This document shows positions 26,421 to 35,866 of a stretch of DNA of 56,750 nt, one piece after another. The number at the start of each line of letters is the position of its first letter. The stretch's first letter is position 1. A program made the position numbers and the translations under genes. This stretch comes from Rhodoferax sp. GTDB lineage: Bacteria > Pseudomonadota > Gammaproteobacteria > Burkholderiales > Burkholderiaceae_C. The DNA lies in NCBI GenBank assembly GCA_031291295.1, contig JARLJI010000007.1:1-56750 (forward strand), given 5' to 3'. The notes beneath the pieces are model-generated. The model saw only the letters and a program-made list of their open reading frames with translations. It had not been told where the DNA came from and did not search any database.

Positions 26421-27542
26421 ATGAGCCCACTTAAACCCCTGCCCGCCCCGTCACCCTTTGTTGCACCTGGTCCAGGCGCCGTGGTCTGGCCCGAGCCGCA
26501 GCGCGAAGCGGCCTTCCACGACTGGCTCGCCAGCGTGGCGGCGCCCTACCAGCTGCAGGCCCCCACGCTGCGCCCGGCCTCGGCCGATGCGAGCTTTCGG
26601 CGCTACCTGCGCATCGACTCGGCCACTGGCACCCCCTTCATCATCATGGATGCGGCGCCCGAGCAGGAAGACTGCCGCCCGTTCGTGAAGGTCGCCGCCC
26701 TGATGCTGGACGCCGGCCTGAACGTGCCGCACATCCTGGCCTGGGACGAAGCCCGCGGCTTCATGCTGCTGAACGACCTGGGTGCACAGACCCTGATGGA
26801 CGTGATCGACCGCGAGCGGCCGCAGGCCAACCAGGGCCTGTACCTGCAGGCGGTGGACGCACTGCTGCGCTGGCAGCGGGCATCGCGCCCCGGCGTGTTG
26901 CCCCCTTACGACGCGGCGCTGCTGCAGCGCGAGCTGGCGCTGTTCCCGGACTGGTACCTGGCCCGGCACCGCGGCGTGCCGGTCGAAGGCACGCTGCGCG
27001 AGACGCTAGACAAAACGTTCGCCACCATCGTGGCGCGCAACCTGGCCGCGCCCAGCGTCTATGTGCACCGCGACTTCATGCCCAGGAACCTGATGGCCCC
27101 CACGCCTGCCACCGATGGGCAAGTCGGCGTGCTCGATTTCCAGGACGCCGTCTACGGCCCCGTCACCTACGACATCGCCAGCCTGATGCGCGACGCGTTC
27201 CTGAGCTGGGAAGAAGACTTCGTTCTCGACATCACCATCCGCTACTGGGAAAAGGCGCGCCAGGCCGGCCTGATGGACATCGAGGACTGGCACAGCGACT
27301 TCGGCGCGTTCTACCGCGCGGTGGAATGGATGGGCCTGCAGCGCCACCTCAAGGTCGCCGGCATTTTTGCCCGCCTGACGCTGCGCGACGGCAAGCCCAA
27401 ATACCTGGCCGATACGCCGCGCTTCATCGGCTACATCCGCGCCACCGCGAGCCGCTACCGCGAGCTCACCCCGCTGCTGCGACTGATCGACCGGGTCGAG
27501 GGCACCCAGGCCGCCACGGGCTTTGCCTTTGGCAGAGTTTGA
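26421..27542 (+). CDS. amgK: Cell-wall recycling sugar kinase (anomeric MurNAc/GlcNAc kinase)
   Basis: AmgK phosphorylates MurNAc or GlcNAc at the anomeric carbon, feeding MurU. The 373-residue aminoglycoside-phosphotransferase-fold protein has the phosphate-binding region ASFRRYLRI, the catalytic loop VYVHRDFMPRNLM (His-x-Asp, Asn) and the metal Asp in VLDFQDAVYGP. It is divergent from lptD, the same arrangement as in Pseudomonas, but the next gene is rsmE rather than murU, which lies at 7100-7834. Confidence 0.87.
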   Translation: MSPLKPLPAPSPFVAPGPGAVVWPEPQREAAFHDWLASVAAPYQLQAPTLRPASADASFRRYLRIDSATGTPFIIMDAAPEQEDCRPFVKVAALMLDAGLNVPHILAWDEARGFMLLNDLGAQTLMDVIDRERPQANQGLYLQAVDALLRWQRASRPGVLPPYDAALLQRELALFPDWYLARHRGVPVEGTLRETLDKTFATIVARNLAAPSVYVHRDFMPRNLMAPTPATDGQVGVLDFQDAVYGPVTYDIASLMRDAFLSWEEDFVLDITIRYWEKARQAGLMDIEDWHSDFGAFYRAVEWMGLQRHLKVAGIFARLTLRDGKPKYLADTPRFIGYIRATASRYRELTPLLRLIDRVEGTQAATGFAFGRV

Positions 27543-27549
27543 AGAAAAA

Positions 27550-27599
27550 GAGGCTGTAGCCCATATCTGTCCTGCACAATCAGCTATTATTTTTATAGC
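27550..27599 (+). repeat. Dispersed repeat, copy D, between amgK and rsmE
   Basis: GAGGCTGTAGCCCATAT, 14 bases, then CAGCTATTATTTTTATAGCC has the same order as copies A-C with a better palindrome (GCTAT..ATAGC). It fills nearly the whole 69-base gap between the two genes. Confidence 0.55.
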
Positions 27600-27611
27600 C
27601 CTGCCCGTTTG

Positions 27612-28337
27612 ATGCCGCGTTTTTACTGCCCTGTCCCGCTCGCCACCGGCGAACGACTCGAACTGCCCTTTGGGGCCGCGCGCCACGTGCAGGTGCTGCG
27701 CCTGCAGCCCGGTGACGCCATCACGCTGTTCAACGGCGAGGGCGGCGCGTTCGAGGCCACCATCGAGCAGATGGGCCGCAGCGAAGTGCGTGTGCGTCTG
27801 GGCCCGCACGACCCGCAAGAGCGCGAGGCGGCGCGGGCCGTGCACCTGGCGCTGGGCATCCCGGCCAACGAGCGCATGGACTGGCTGGTGGAAAAAGCCA
27901 CCGAACTCGGCGTGGCCAGTATCCAGCCACTGACGGCCGGGCGCAGCGTGCTCAAGCTGGCGGGCGAGCGCGCCGACAAACGGCTCGCGCGCTGGCGCGC
28001 CATCGCCGTTGCGGCCTGCGAGCAGTGCGGCCGCAACCGCGTGCCGCTGATTCACGAGGTGCGGGATTTGGCGCCGTGGACCCAGGCCGCCGCGGCCGAC
28101 CCGTCGATCGCACCCGGCGCGCGTTACGTGCTTTGCCTGCGCCCCGGCGCACGCGCCTGGCGCGAGGCCGTGGCCGGCGCCGGCCCCGTCACCTTCCTGT
28201 CTGGCCCCGAAGGCGGCCTGACCCGCCCTGAAGAAGACGCCGCCATCGGCCGCGGTTTTGCCGCCGTGACCCTCGGCCCGCGCGTGCTGCGGGCCGAGAC
28301 GGCGCCGATCGCCGTGCTGGCGGCGCTGCTGCTGTGA
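27612..28337 (+). CDS. rsmE: 16S rRNA m3U1498 methyltransferase
   Basis: RsmE methylates U1498 of 16S rRNA. The 241-residue SPOUT-class protein has the N-terminal RNA-binding part (RHVQVLRLQPGDAITLFNGEGG), the motif ERMDWLVEKATELGV, and the C-terminal knot with FLSGPEGGLTRPEE and LGPRVLRAETA. The ATG at 27612 is used; a TTG directly before it is ignored. No canonical Shine-Dalgarno is present, and the repeat just upstream has probably replaced the original leader. Confidence 0.93.
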   Translation: MPRFYCPVPLATGERLELPFGAARHVQVLRLQPGDAITLFNGEGGAFEATIEQMGRSEVRVRLGPHDPQEREAARAVHLALGIPANERMDWLVEKATELGVASIQPLTAGRSVLKLAGERADKRLARWRAIAVAACEQCGRNRVPLIHEVRDLAPWTQAAAADPSIAPGARYVLCLRPGARAWREAVAGAGPVTFLSGPEGGLTRPEEDAAIGRGFAAVTLGPRVLRAETAPIAVLAALLL

Positions 28338-28579
28338 AGGCCGATCGGGGCCATCCACGGCGCCAGTGACAGCCCGGGAAATAGGTAGCGAGGTAGCGCG
28401 CTGTCGCCGCCAGCCGACAAGCCTGAGGAAAAAGCCCAAATCTGTGGGTTACCGTATGCGGCTGAATGACGGTTCACCGCTTGCCGATCGCGCTGATGGC
28501 GATCGCGTCGGCATGGCTTGCAATGCGGCAGCGCAACATACAGAATCGATGGCTTGTCAGTCAACTTCAAGGAAACATC

Positions 28580-29053
28580 ATGGGCTTGCTCGATTCAGTG
28601 ATAGGTGCGTTGTCGGGTGGACAACAGGCGCAGGGCGCACAAGGCGGTGCCGGCGGCGGCTTGGGCGGCCTGATCGGCATGGTCACCAGCAATCCCCAGT
28701 TGCTGCAGGCCGTGACCGGCATGCTGGGCAACGATGGCGAGCACGGCGGCCTGGGTGGCCTGGTCTCCAAGTTCGAACAGGCGGGCCTTGGCAATGTGGT
28801 CGGCTCCTGGATCGGCAACGGCCAGAACCAGCCGGTGACGGGCGATCAACTCACGCAGGTGCTCGGCTCGGGGGCGATCTCCAACATCGCGGCGAAACTG
28901 GGCGTCAGCCCCGATGAGGCGGCCGGCCAGTTGTCGAATATTTTGCCAGGGCTGGTGAACCACCTCACGCCCAACGGTCAGGCCCCGGCCGGCGGCCTGG
29001 GCAATACGGGAGACCTGATGGGCATGCTGGGCGGTTTGCTACACAAATCGTAG
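28580..29053 (+). CDS. YidB family protein (DUF937)
   Basis: The 157-residue glycine-rich protein begins MGLLDSVIGALSGG and contains the DUF937/YidB pattern PVTGDQLTQVLGSGAISNIAAKLGVSPDEAAGQLSNILPGLV. No enzymatic role is known for the family. A strong CAAGGAAA lies 7 bases upstream of the ATG. The 240 bases before it, after rsmE, hold no recognisable gene. It is convergent with the hydrolase gene that follows. Confidence 0.85.
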   Translation: MGLLDSVIGALSGGQQAQGAQGGAGGGLGGLIGMVTSNPQLLQAVTGMLGNDGEHGGLGGLVSKFEQAGLGNVVGSWIGNGQNQPVTGDQLTQVLGSGAISNIAAKLGVSPDEAAGQLSNILPGLVNHLTPNGQAPAGGLGNTGDLMGMLGGLLHKS

Positions 29054-29114
29054 CTGACGGCGCCCAATGGATCAGGGCTGGAAGGCCTTTCGACCCATCA
29101 TCCCGAGCCGCGCG

Positions 29115-30005
29115 TCAGGCCGCGAAGCGCTGCTCCAGCCAGTGCCTGAGCACGGCAAAGACGGGTTCGGGATCCTGCTCGTTGAAGATCTCGTGGTATA
29201 GCCCATCGAAGCATTTCGCCGTCAGCACCTGCTTCGGCGCGGCAGCGGCAAAGGCAAGGCTGCCTGCGGGATTCACCAATCTGTCCTGACCGGCCCACAT
29301 CAAGAGAGTCGGCACGCGCCAGCGCGGCGCCTCAGCCAGCGTGGCGCGGCCCGCCTCGGCGATGAACAGCGCCAGCCGGGCCGCGATGCGATCGTGCACC
29401 CGCGGGTCGGCCCGGTACGCTGCCACCACGGCCGGATCGTGCGAGAGGAACTGCGCGTCCAGCCCGTTGCCGACACGCAGGTTCGGCGCAATTTTGGGCA
29501 GCGTCGCCACCAGGAATTTCTGCAAACCGTTGAGCCCCGCATCCAGCGCGGGCGAGGACAGCACCAGCGCATCCACCGGCCGCAGCTGCAGCGAGACGAA
29601 GCGCGCCGCCACAAGCCCGCCCAGGCTATGCCCCAGCAAAATCAGCGGCAGCGCCGGCGCCTTGCGACGCGCCAGCTGGGCCCGGACACTGTCCACCACA
29701 TCGGCCAGGTCGTCGAGCAGGCGCGTGCTGGAGGTCAGGCCGCCGCGCGGGCCGCCCGACTCGCCATGGCCGTACTGGTCATAGCCGCGCACCGCAAAGC
29801 CCCAGTCGCCCAGGCGCCGCGCCACTTTCTCGTAGCGGCCCATGTGCTCGCCCAGGCCGTGCACCAGCAGCACCATGCCGCGCGGGCGCGCGCCGCCATG
29901 CAGCGGCCAGTCATACAGGGCCAGATTCTCGCCATCGGCCGCGGTGAAGGTGGACAGGGTGGCGCTCGTCGTGCCGCGCGTGGCCGCCATGGCGGGCGGA
30001 CTCAC
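29115..30005 (-). CDS. Alpha/beta hydrolase, monoacylglycerol lipase-like
   Basis: The 296-residue serine hydrolase has VLLVHGLGEHMGRY (oxyanion region), the nucleophile elbow LLGHSLGGLVA, the Asp in MWAGQDRLVNP and the His in GLYHEIFNE, in the order typical of monoglyceride lipases. It overlaps the upstream M20 peptidase gene by 4 bases with a GTG start at 30005; an ATG at 29990 is equally possible. The natural ester substrate is unknown. Confidence 0.86.
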   Translation of the reverse strand: MSPPAMAATRGTTSATLSTFTAADGENLALYDWPLHGGARPRGMVLLVHGLGEHMGRYEKVARRLGDWGFAVRGYDQYGHGESGGPRGGLTSSTRLLDDLADVVDSVRAQLARRKAPALPLILLGHSLGGLVAARFVSLQLRPVDALVLSSPALDAGLNGLQKFLVATLPKIAPNLRVGNGLDAQFLSHDPAVVAAYRADPRVHDRIAARLALFIAEAGRATLAEAPRWRVPTLLMWAGQDRLVNPAGSLAFAAAAPKQVLTAKCFDGLYHEIFNEQDPEPVFAVLRHWLEQRFAA

Positions 30006-31462
30006 GGCAGGCTGGCCATGACCTGGGCGACCGCCGCGGTCAGCTTTTTGGCATACGGCACGTGCAGGAACTCATTCGGGCCGTGCGCGTTGCTCTTGGG
30101 GCCGAGCACGCCGCAGACCATCATCTGCGCCTTGGGAAAGCCCCTGGACAGCATGCTCATCAGCGGAATCGTGCCGCCCTGGCCGATGTAGCCGCAGGGC
30201 GCGCCGAAGTGGGCCTGCGAGGCCTCGTTCAGCGCCTGCTCGAACCACGGCGCCGTGGCCGGTGCGTTCCAGCCGGTGGCGCCGCCGCCGGACTCGAACG
30301 TCACCTTGGCCTGGTACGGCGCGTTGTCTTCCAGCAGGGTCTTGAGCTGTTGCACCGCCTGCGCCGCATCCACCAGCGGCGGCAGCCGCAGCGAGAGCTT
30401 GAAGGCGGTGTAGGGCCTCAGCACGTTGCCGGCGTCTTGCAAGGCCGGGAAACCTTCGGCACCGGTCACGCTCAGCGTGGGCAACCAGGTGCGGTTGAGC
30501 AGCGCCTGCACCGGTTCAGTGGTGGTCGGCAGTGCGAAGGCCGTGGCGCCGCCGCAGTCGTAGTGCGCCCACGGGAAGCGCTTGTAAACCTCATCGCCCA
30601 GGATGGCGGCCGTGGCCCGCGCCTGCGCCTGCCGATCGGCTGGCACTTCGCAGTGGAAGCTTTGCGGCAGCAGGCGCCCGGTTTGGCTGTCTTCGAGCCG
30701 GTCCAGCACCTGGCGCATGATGCGAAAGCTCGAGGGCACCAGGCCCGAGGCGTCGCCCGAGTGCACGCCTTCGGTGAGGATTTCCACCTTCAAAGTGCCG
30801 CTGGCCATGCCGCGCAGGCTGCTGGTGAGCCAGAGCTGGTCGTAGTTGCCGGCGCCGGAGTCCAGGCAGATCACCAGATCGACCTCGCCCAAGCGCGGGC
30901 GCAGCGCATCCACATACGGCAGCAGGTCGTACGAGCCGGACTCCTCGCAGGTCTCGATGAGGCCCACGATGCGCGGGTGCGGCACGTTCTGAGCTTTCAG
31001 CGCCTGGATCGCCGCAATGCTGGCATACACCGCGTAGCCGTCGTCGGCGCTGCCGCGGCCGTAAAGCTTGCCGTCTTCGTACTTGGGTGTCCAGGGCCCG
31101 AGGTCGTTGCGCCAGCCGGTGAATTCGGGCTGTTTGTCAAGATGACCGTACATCAGCACCGTCTGTTTCGACTCGGGTTTGGTCGCAGCAACTTCAAAGA
31201 ACAGCACCGGCGTGCGCCCCCCGAGCCGCACGATCTCCAGCGTCAGGCCTTGCACCTTTTGCGCCTGCACCCAGTCGGCGGCGTTGCGCAGCACCGTCTC
31301 GAGGTAGCCGTGCTGCACCCAGTCGGCATCGAAGCCGGGCGACTTGGCGGGGATCTGGATGTAATCGGTGAGCTGTTTGACGAGGTCGTTGTCCCATTGG
31401 GCGCTGACTTGCGCCAGGGCGTCGGCGGGGTTCAGGACGGAAGTCGGAATTCGGGCATTCAT
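30002..31462 (-). CDS. M20-family metallopeptidase (dipeptidase type)
   Basis: The 486-residue protein has the zinc-site motifs of M20 peptidases: VLMYGHLDKQP (His, Asp), GRGSADDGYAV (bridging Asp), ETCEESGS (catalytic Glu and metal ligand), VICLDSGAGN, and a late His in GPNEFLHVPYAK. A dimerisation domain lies between. This set matches the CNDP-type dipeptidases that hydrolyse di- and tripeptides. It forms a two-gene unit with the lipase-like gene downstream. Confidence 0.88.
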   Translation of the reverse strand: MNARIPTSVLNPADALAQVSAQWDNDLVKQLTDYIQIPAKSPGFDADWVQHGYLETVLRNAADWVQAQKVQGLTLEIVRLGGRTPVLFFEVAATKPESKQTVLMYGHLDKQPEFTGWRNDLGPWTPKYEDGKLYGRGSADDGYAVYASIAAIQALKAQNVPHPRIVGLIETCEESGSYDLLPYVDALRPRLGEVDLVICLDSGAGNYDQLWLTSSLRGMASGTLKVEILTEGVHSGDASGLVPSSFRIMRQVLDRLEDSQTGRLLPQSFHCEVPADRQAQARATAAILGDEVYKRFPWAHYDCGGATAFALPTTTEPVQALLNRTWLPTLSVTGAEGFPALQDAGNVLRPYTAFKLSLRLPPLVDAAQAVQQLKTLLEDNAPYQAKVTFESGGGATGWNAPATAPWFEQALNEASQAHFGAPCGYIGQGGTIPLMSMLSRGFPKAQMMVCGVLGPKSNAHGPNEFLHVPYAKKLTAAVAQVMASLP

Positions 31463-31492
31463 GGCACTGGCTCCTGTATTGATACCTGTGGA

Positions 31493-32077
31493 TTATTGAT
31501 TGGCGTCGGCGGGCGCTGGCTTGGGATTGAGCGTGACCTGCAAGCCCTCGGGCGTCACTTTGAACCCGCCAAGTTCATAGCCCCAGTCGCTGGCCCGGGC
31601 CATGTCCTTGGCGCTGATCCGGTGCAGCGGAAAATCGTCGAACAATTGCTCGGCCAGGCGCGGCGCATAGCGCTGCACCATGCCCTGGTAGGGCAAGGGC
31701 ACCCCGTCCAGGTTCAGGCTGGTGACTTGCACATTGGTCATGCGGATGGTGTTGTCGCGCGGCTCGAAGCGCAGGCCGTAGTCCATGCCGATGGTGCCGC
31801 CGTAGGCGTCGCCCATGAGCCGCCCCGACAGAGCCAGGTCCAGCGCCGTGGCGATGCGGTTGCGCTCGGGCAGCAGCGACAGGCGCGGCGTCTGCACCTG
31901 CAGCTCCAGCAGGTCGCCCTGACTCTGGCGATATGGAAAGCGTTTGGCGATCGCCTGCTGCAGCTGGGCTTGCGGGATGGTGTAGCTGAACGGGCCGAGA
32001 TTGAGCAGCGGCTTCGCGCAGGCGATCAGCGAGGTGCTGAACACGACAACGGCAAGCCAGCGCAGGAGACACTTCAT
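31493..32077 (-). CDS. DUF1439 lipoprotein (YceB-like)
   Basis: The 194-residue product starts with a lipoprotein signal (LLRWLAVVVFSTSLIACAKP; lipobox LIAC), then the DUF1439 domain with YTIPQAQLQQAIAKRFPY near the N-terminus and LNLDGVPLPYQGMVQ in the middle. The fold belongs to lipid-binding-like tubular proteins, but no role is established. The start at 32077 is chosen because it opens the signal peptide; the frame extends to an ATG at 32116. It is the first gene of a leftward run ahead of the M20 peptidase. Confidence 0.82.
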   Translation of the reverse strand: MKCLLRWLAVVVFSTSLIACAKPLLNLGPFSYTIPQAQLQQAIAKRFPYRQSQGDLLELQVQTPRLSLLPERNRIATALDLALSGRLMGDAYGGTIGMDYGLRFEPRDNTIRMTNVQVTSLNLDGVPLPYQGMVQRYAPRLAEQLFDDFPLHRISAKDMARASDWGYELGGFKVTPEGLQVTLNPKPAPADANQ

Positions 32078-32228
32078 GGGGCATTCGTCAACGAAGAAAC
32101 GCCATTGTGCCTCCACACAGAGCGCCGCGGCGCATGGCTACGCCTCGTTACGCCCACCCGATTGCATCAGCACGGTGGCGGCGCCCGACGATTCGGGTGA
32201 TGATCGCGGGCTGGAGACCTCCTGGCAG

Positions 32229-33056
32229 ATGGCAATGTTCCCCACAACCCGCACGCGCGTAGGCGTCGGTGGCTGGACCTACGAGCCCTGGCGCAGCAAC
32301 TTCTATCCCGAGGGGCTGGCGCACAGCCGCGAGCTGCACTACGCCAGCCGCCAGCTCACGGCCATCGAAGTCAACAGCACTTATTACGGCACGCAAAAGC
32401 CCGCGGTGTTTGCGAGGTGGCGCGACGAAACCCCGGCGGACTTTGTGTTTTCCCTCAAGGCCTCGCGCCACGCGACGAACCGCAAGGTGCTGGCCGACGC
32501 GCGCGAGAGCATTGACAAATTTGTGCAGCGCGGCATCAGCGAACTGGGCGCCAAGCTCGGCCCCATCGTCTGGCAGTTTGCGCCTGGCAAACGCTTCGAG
32601 CCGCAAGACTTCGAGGCCTTTCTGGCCCTGCTGCCGAACCAGGTGGATGGCCGCCCGCTGCGCCATGTGCTGGATGTGCGCCATGCCAGCTTCATGACGC
32701 CCGAGTACCTGCAACTGGCGCGCCGCTACCAGGCGGCCACGGTGTTCGCCGACTCGGACGACTACCCCTCGTTTGCCGACCTGACGGGCGATTTCGTCTA
32801 CGCGCGGTTGATGCGCAGCAGCGCCACACTGGATACCGGCTACGCACCGGCAGAACTCGACCAATGGGCCCGGCGGCTGCAGATCTGGGCGCTGGGCGGG
32901 GAGCCCACCGACCTGCCACGGGTGAGCGCCACAGACCCGGGCCTGACGGGCAAACCGCGCGACGTGTTTGCCTTTTTCATCAACGGCGCGAAGGAGCGGG
33001 CGCCCGCGGCGGCACAGGCGCTGTTGCAGCGGCTCGGCGCTGCGCCCGCTGCCTGA
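32229..33056 (+). CDS. DUF72 family protein
   Basis: The 275-residue protein shows the DUF72 (YecE) pattern: VGVGGWTYEPWRSNFYPEGL, AIEVNSTYYGTQKP, FVFSLKASRHATN, IVWQFAPGKRFE and FAFFINGAKERAP at the end. DUF72 has a TIM-barrel-like fold with unknown activity. Two ATG codons (32229 and 32235) compete; GGAGA upstream favours the first slightly. It is divergent from the DUF1439 gene with about 150 bases between. Confidence 0.85.
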   Translation: MAMFPTTRTRVGVGGWTYEPWRSNFYPEGLAHSRELHYASRQLTAIEVNSTYYGTQKPAVFARWRDETPADFVFSLKASRHATNRKVLADARESIDKFVQRGISELGAKLGPIVWQFAPGKRFEPQDFEAFLALLPNQVDGRPLRHVLDVRHASFMTPEYLQLARRYQAATVFADSDDYPSFADLTGDFVYARLMRSSATLDTGYAPAELDQWARRLQIWALGGEPTDLPRVSATDPGLTGKPRDVFAFFINGAKERAPAAAQALLQRLGAAPAA

Positions 33057-33269
33057 GCGGATTTCACCAACCCCCTGGCTTTGCAGTGAGTTGGCGCTGT
33101 ATTTCCGGCGCCCGAAGTGGTAGCCTGTTGACTGACAGGAAACTGCCGGCCGGGATCTTTACGATGCCTTTACGCATTGTTCACCATGTCGACGGCGGAG
33201 CGGGCTGTAATAAAAGGTCGGGTTCGCTGGGTGTACCGGTCGCATGCACCTCGGGGGAAAGGAGTGTTT

Positions 33270-33935
33270 ATGAAACTGAACACCATTTGGTCATTCATCG
33301 GAATGTTGTCACTCGCTGGCGGTTTGGCCGCACCTGCAGCCCGTGCGGCAGACGCCTCCAGCGGCACCGGCCTGTACCTGGGCGGTTCCGTTTCCTTCAG
33401 CCATGCCAGTGATCTGGGCGCAAAAATAGACTCGTCGCTGGCCAGCCAGGGCTACAACAGCAGCAGCTCGGCCGATTCCTGGAACACCAATGGCAGCCTG
33501 CGCCTGGGCTACCAGCTCTCCCCGAATTTCGCGCTGGAAGGCACCTACGACCGGGTGGGCAATATGGGCGTGCAGTCCAGCCTTTCGTCGCCGACGGCGG
33601 ACACGGCACTGGGCAACTGGAAATCGTACGGGCTCGGCCTGCATGCGCTGGGCATTGTGCCGATCGACTCGCAGTGGTCGGTCTACGGCCGCCTCGGCGT
33701 CGAACAGTGGCACACCAGCCTGAACCTGACGTCCAGCGTGGGCGGGCCGACCAGCCTGTCCAACAGTGACGACACCACATCGCTGGCGCTGGGCGCCGGC
33801 GTCAGCTATGCGCTGACGCGCAACGTCGATGCCACGGCGGAGCTGATCCACTACACCCGGGTGGGCGACCCGGCCAGCACCGGGCGTACCGGGCTGAACC
33901 AGTTCAGCCTGGGCTTGCGTTACCACTTCCAGTAA
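33270..33935 (+). CDS. Outer-membrane beta-barrel protein (OmpA-like transmembrane domain)
   Basis: The 221-residue protein has a signal peptide (FIGMLSLAGGLAAPAARA) and a mature part of alternating strands (GLYLGGSVSFSH, GSLRLGYQLSPNFALEGTYDRVG, SVYGRLGVEQWHT, LALGAGVSYALTRNVDATAEL) ending in a C-terminal Phe-x pattern (LGLRYHFQ) typical of barrels recognised by the BAM complex. GGAAAGGAG precedes the ATG. About 200 bases of leader lie upstream with no gene. There is no OmpA peptidoglycan-binding domain, so its role is probably structural or a small pore. Confidence 0.85.
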   Translation: MKLNTIWSFIGMLSLAGGLAAPAARAADASSGTGLYLGGSVSFSHASDLGAKIDSSLASQGYNSSSSADSWNTNGSLRLGYQLSPNFALEGTYDRVGNMGVQSSLSSPTADTALGNWKSYGLGLHALGIVPIDSQWSVYGRLGVEQWHTSLNLTSSVGGPTSLSNSDDTTSLALGAGVSYALTRNVDATAELIHYTRVGDPASTGRTGLNQFSLGLRYHFQ

Positions 33936-33986
33936 GCCGCATGCACAGGGAGGCGAAGCTTCCTTGGGCATGCGGCCTGGCACAAA

Positions 33987-34571
33987 CTAGCCGCGCTGGA
34001 ACTTGAACACGGCCGTGCCGGCGCGCGCGTTGGGCAGAAAGCGCACCTCGCGGCCTTCCTGCAGACCGAAGGCATCGAGCACTTGCAGATGGTTTTTCTG
34101 CGCCAGCACCTCGAAGTCGCGGTAGGTGCCGACGCGGATGTTCGGCGTGTCGTACCACTGGTAGGGCAGGCGGCGCGTCACGGGCATGCGGCCCTGCAGC
34201 ACGCTCAAGCGGTTCGGCCAGTGCGCAAAATTGGGGAAAGCGACGATGCCGATGCGGCCCACGCGCGCGGTCTCGCGCAGCATGGTTTCGGCGTTGCGCA
34301 GGTGCTGCAGGGTGTCGATCTGCAGCACCACGTCGAACGAGGCGTCGTCGAACATGGCCAGCCCTTCGTCCAGGTTGAGCTGGATCACGTTCACGCCGCG
34401 CTTGACGCAAGCCTGCACGTTGGCGTCGTCGATCTCGATGCCATAGCCGCTGCAGCCGCGTTCGCGCTGCAGCAGGTCCAGCAGGGCGCCGTCGCCGCAC
34501 CCGAGGTCCAGCACGCGCGCCTTTTCGGGCACGAGGCGGGCGATCGACGCCATGGTGGCCGCGTCGCTCAT
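33987..34571 (-). CDS. metW: Methionine biosynthesis protein MetW
   Basis: The 194-residue SAM-dependent methyltransferase-fold protein has [15 protein letters not shown] and the MetW-specific [11 protein letters not shown] and [19 protein letters not shown]. MetW works together with MetX in homoserine acylation in many proteobacteria. Its ATG overlaps the metX stop (ATGA), so the two are translationally coupled. Confidence 0.93.
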   Translation of the reverse strand: MSDAATMASIARLVPEKARVLDLGCGDGALLDLLQRERGCSGYGIEIDDANVQACVKRGVNVIQLNLDEGLAMFDDASFDVVLQIDTLQHLRNAETMLRETARVGRIGIVAFPNFAHWPNRLSVLQGRMPVTRRLPYQWYDTPNIRVGTYRDFEVLAQKNHLQVLDAFGLQEGREVRFLPNARAGTAVFKFQRG

Positions 34572-35818
34572 GACGGTTGCTCTCCGGCGCGACGCATCGG
34601 ATTCGCCACTTTACTATCAAAATAAGAGCGCACTATGCCCATGTAGCGGGGATCATCGAGCAAAAAGGCATCATGCCCGTGGGGTGCGTCGATCTCCGCA
34701 TAGCTCACGTCGCGGTTGTTGTCGAGCAGGGCCTTGACGATCTCGCGGCTGCGTTGCGGGGAAAAGCGCCAGTCGGTCGTGAAGCTCACCAGCAGGAACC
34801 CGGCGCGCGCGCCGGCCAGCGCCCGGCTCAGGTCGCCGCCATAGCGGCGCGCGGGGTCGAAGTAGTCGAGGGCGCGCGTGATCAGCAGGTAGGTGTTGGC
34901 GTCGAAGTACTCGGCGAACTTGTCGCCCTGGTAGCGCAGGTAGCTCTCGATCTGGAATTCGATGTCCTGGGTGCTATACCGATACGCCCCCACGCTTGCC
35001 ACTGTGTGTGCTGCGCTGCCCCCCGAGGGGGCCGTGCCTTGCTTGGGGCGGCCCTGCGCTGCGGCGGTCGCTTTAATAACCGGCATTTGCAGCGCGCGTC
35101 CGAATTTTTCGTTCATCACGTCGTCGCTCAGGTACGTGATATGGCCGATCATGCGGGCGATACGCAGGCCGCGCTTGGGAATCACGCCGTGCTGGTAAAA
35201 GTTCCCGCCGTGGAAGTCCGGGTCGGTCACGATGGCGCGGCGCGCCACTTCGTTGAACGCAATGTTCTCGGCGGTGAGGTTGGGCGCGCTGGCCACCACC
35301 ACGGCGTGGCGCACACGCTCGGGGTACTGCAGCGTCCAGGAGAGCGCCTGCATGCCGCCCAGACTGCCGCCCATGACCGCGGCCAGCACCTCGATGCCCA
35401 GCCGCTCCAGCAGTCGCGCCTGGGCATCGACCCAGTCTTCGACCGTCACCACCGGAAAGTCGGCGCCATACACCTTGCCGGAGCCCGCGGGCGCATCGGG
35501 GTCGGGCTGCATCGGGCCGGTGGAGCCAAAGCAGGAGCCGAGGTTGTTGACGCCAATGACGAAGAACTTTTCGGTGTCCACCGGCTTGCCCGGGCCGATC
35601 ATGTTGTCCCACCAGCCCTCGCTCTTGTCCTGCCCGGCATAGGTGCCCGCGACATGGTGCGAGGCATTCAGCGCATGGCAGATCAGCACCGCGTTGGATT
35701 TGTCTGCATTGAGGCTGCCGTAGGTCTCGTAGCTCAGGTCGTAGTCGCGGATCGACGCGCCGCTTTGCAGCGGCAGGGCATCGTCAAAATGCATCGACAG
35801 GGGCGTGGCAATCAGCAT
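34568..35818 (-). CDS. metX: Homoserine O-acyltransferase, with an in-frame repeat insertion
   Basis: MetX acylates homoserine in the first committed step of methionine synthesis. The 416-residue alpha/beta hydrolase has the nucleophile motif [13 protein letters not shown], the Asp in FTTDWRFSP and the His in [10 protein letters not shown]. It is about 35-40 residues longer than I expect for the family. The extra part (about residues 244-283) lies between NEKFGRALQ and [14 protein letters not shown] and is encoded by a repeat-like insertion at 34968-35088. The reading frame is kept. The start at 35818 ([13 protein letters not shown]) is chosen; upstream is a terminator-like leader. Confidence 0.9.
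   Translation of the reverse strand: MLIATPLSMHFDDALPLQSGASIRDYDLSYETYGSLNADKSNAVLICHALNASHHVAGTYAGQDKSEGWWDNMIGPGKPVDTEKFFVIGVNNLGSCFGSTGPMQPDPDAPAGSGKVYGADFPVVTVEDWVDAQARLLERLGIEVLAAVMGGSLGGMQALSWTLQYPERVRHAVVVASAPNLTAENIAFNEVARRAIVTDPDFHGGNFYQHGVIPKRGLRIARMIGHITYLSDDVMNEKFGRALQMPVIKATAAAQGRPKQGTAPSGGSAAHTVASVGAYRYSTQDIEFQIESYLRYQGDKFAEYFDANTYLLITRALDYFDPARRYGGDLSRALAGARAGFLLVSFTTDWRFSPQRSREIVKALLDNNRDVSYAEIDAPHGHDAFLLDDPRYMGIVRSYFDSKVANPMRRAGEQPS
34968..35088. repeat. Repeat-like insertion inside metX
   Basis: About 120 bases contain CTGCCCCCCGAGGGGGCC followed by TTGCTTGGGGCGGCCCTGCG and a GCGGCGG run, a type of GC-rich palindromic repeat I associate with intergenic regions of Comamonadaceae. 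Beside it GTGCTATACCGATACG resembles the end of the dispersed 60-bp repeat. The translated product is low-complexity (rich in Ala, Gly, Ser and Pro). Confidence 0.55.
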
Positions 35819-35825
35819 GGACTCA

Positions 35826-35866
35826 CAAAAACAAAACCCGGCGCAGCTGAAAAAGCGGGCCGGGTC
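35826..35866 (-). terminator. Terminator-like hairpin in the metX leader (attenuator candidate)
   Basis: On the minus strand ACCCGGC pairs with GCCGGGT across a 15-base loop and is followed directly by TTTTGTTTTTG, 7 bases before the metX ATG. A terminator between promoter and gene suggests regulated readthrough. I cannot match the upstream 100 bases to a SAM riboswitch class from memory. Confidence 0.55.
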
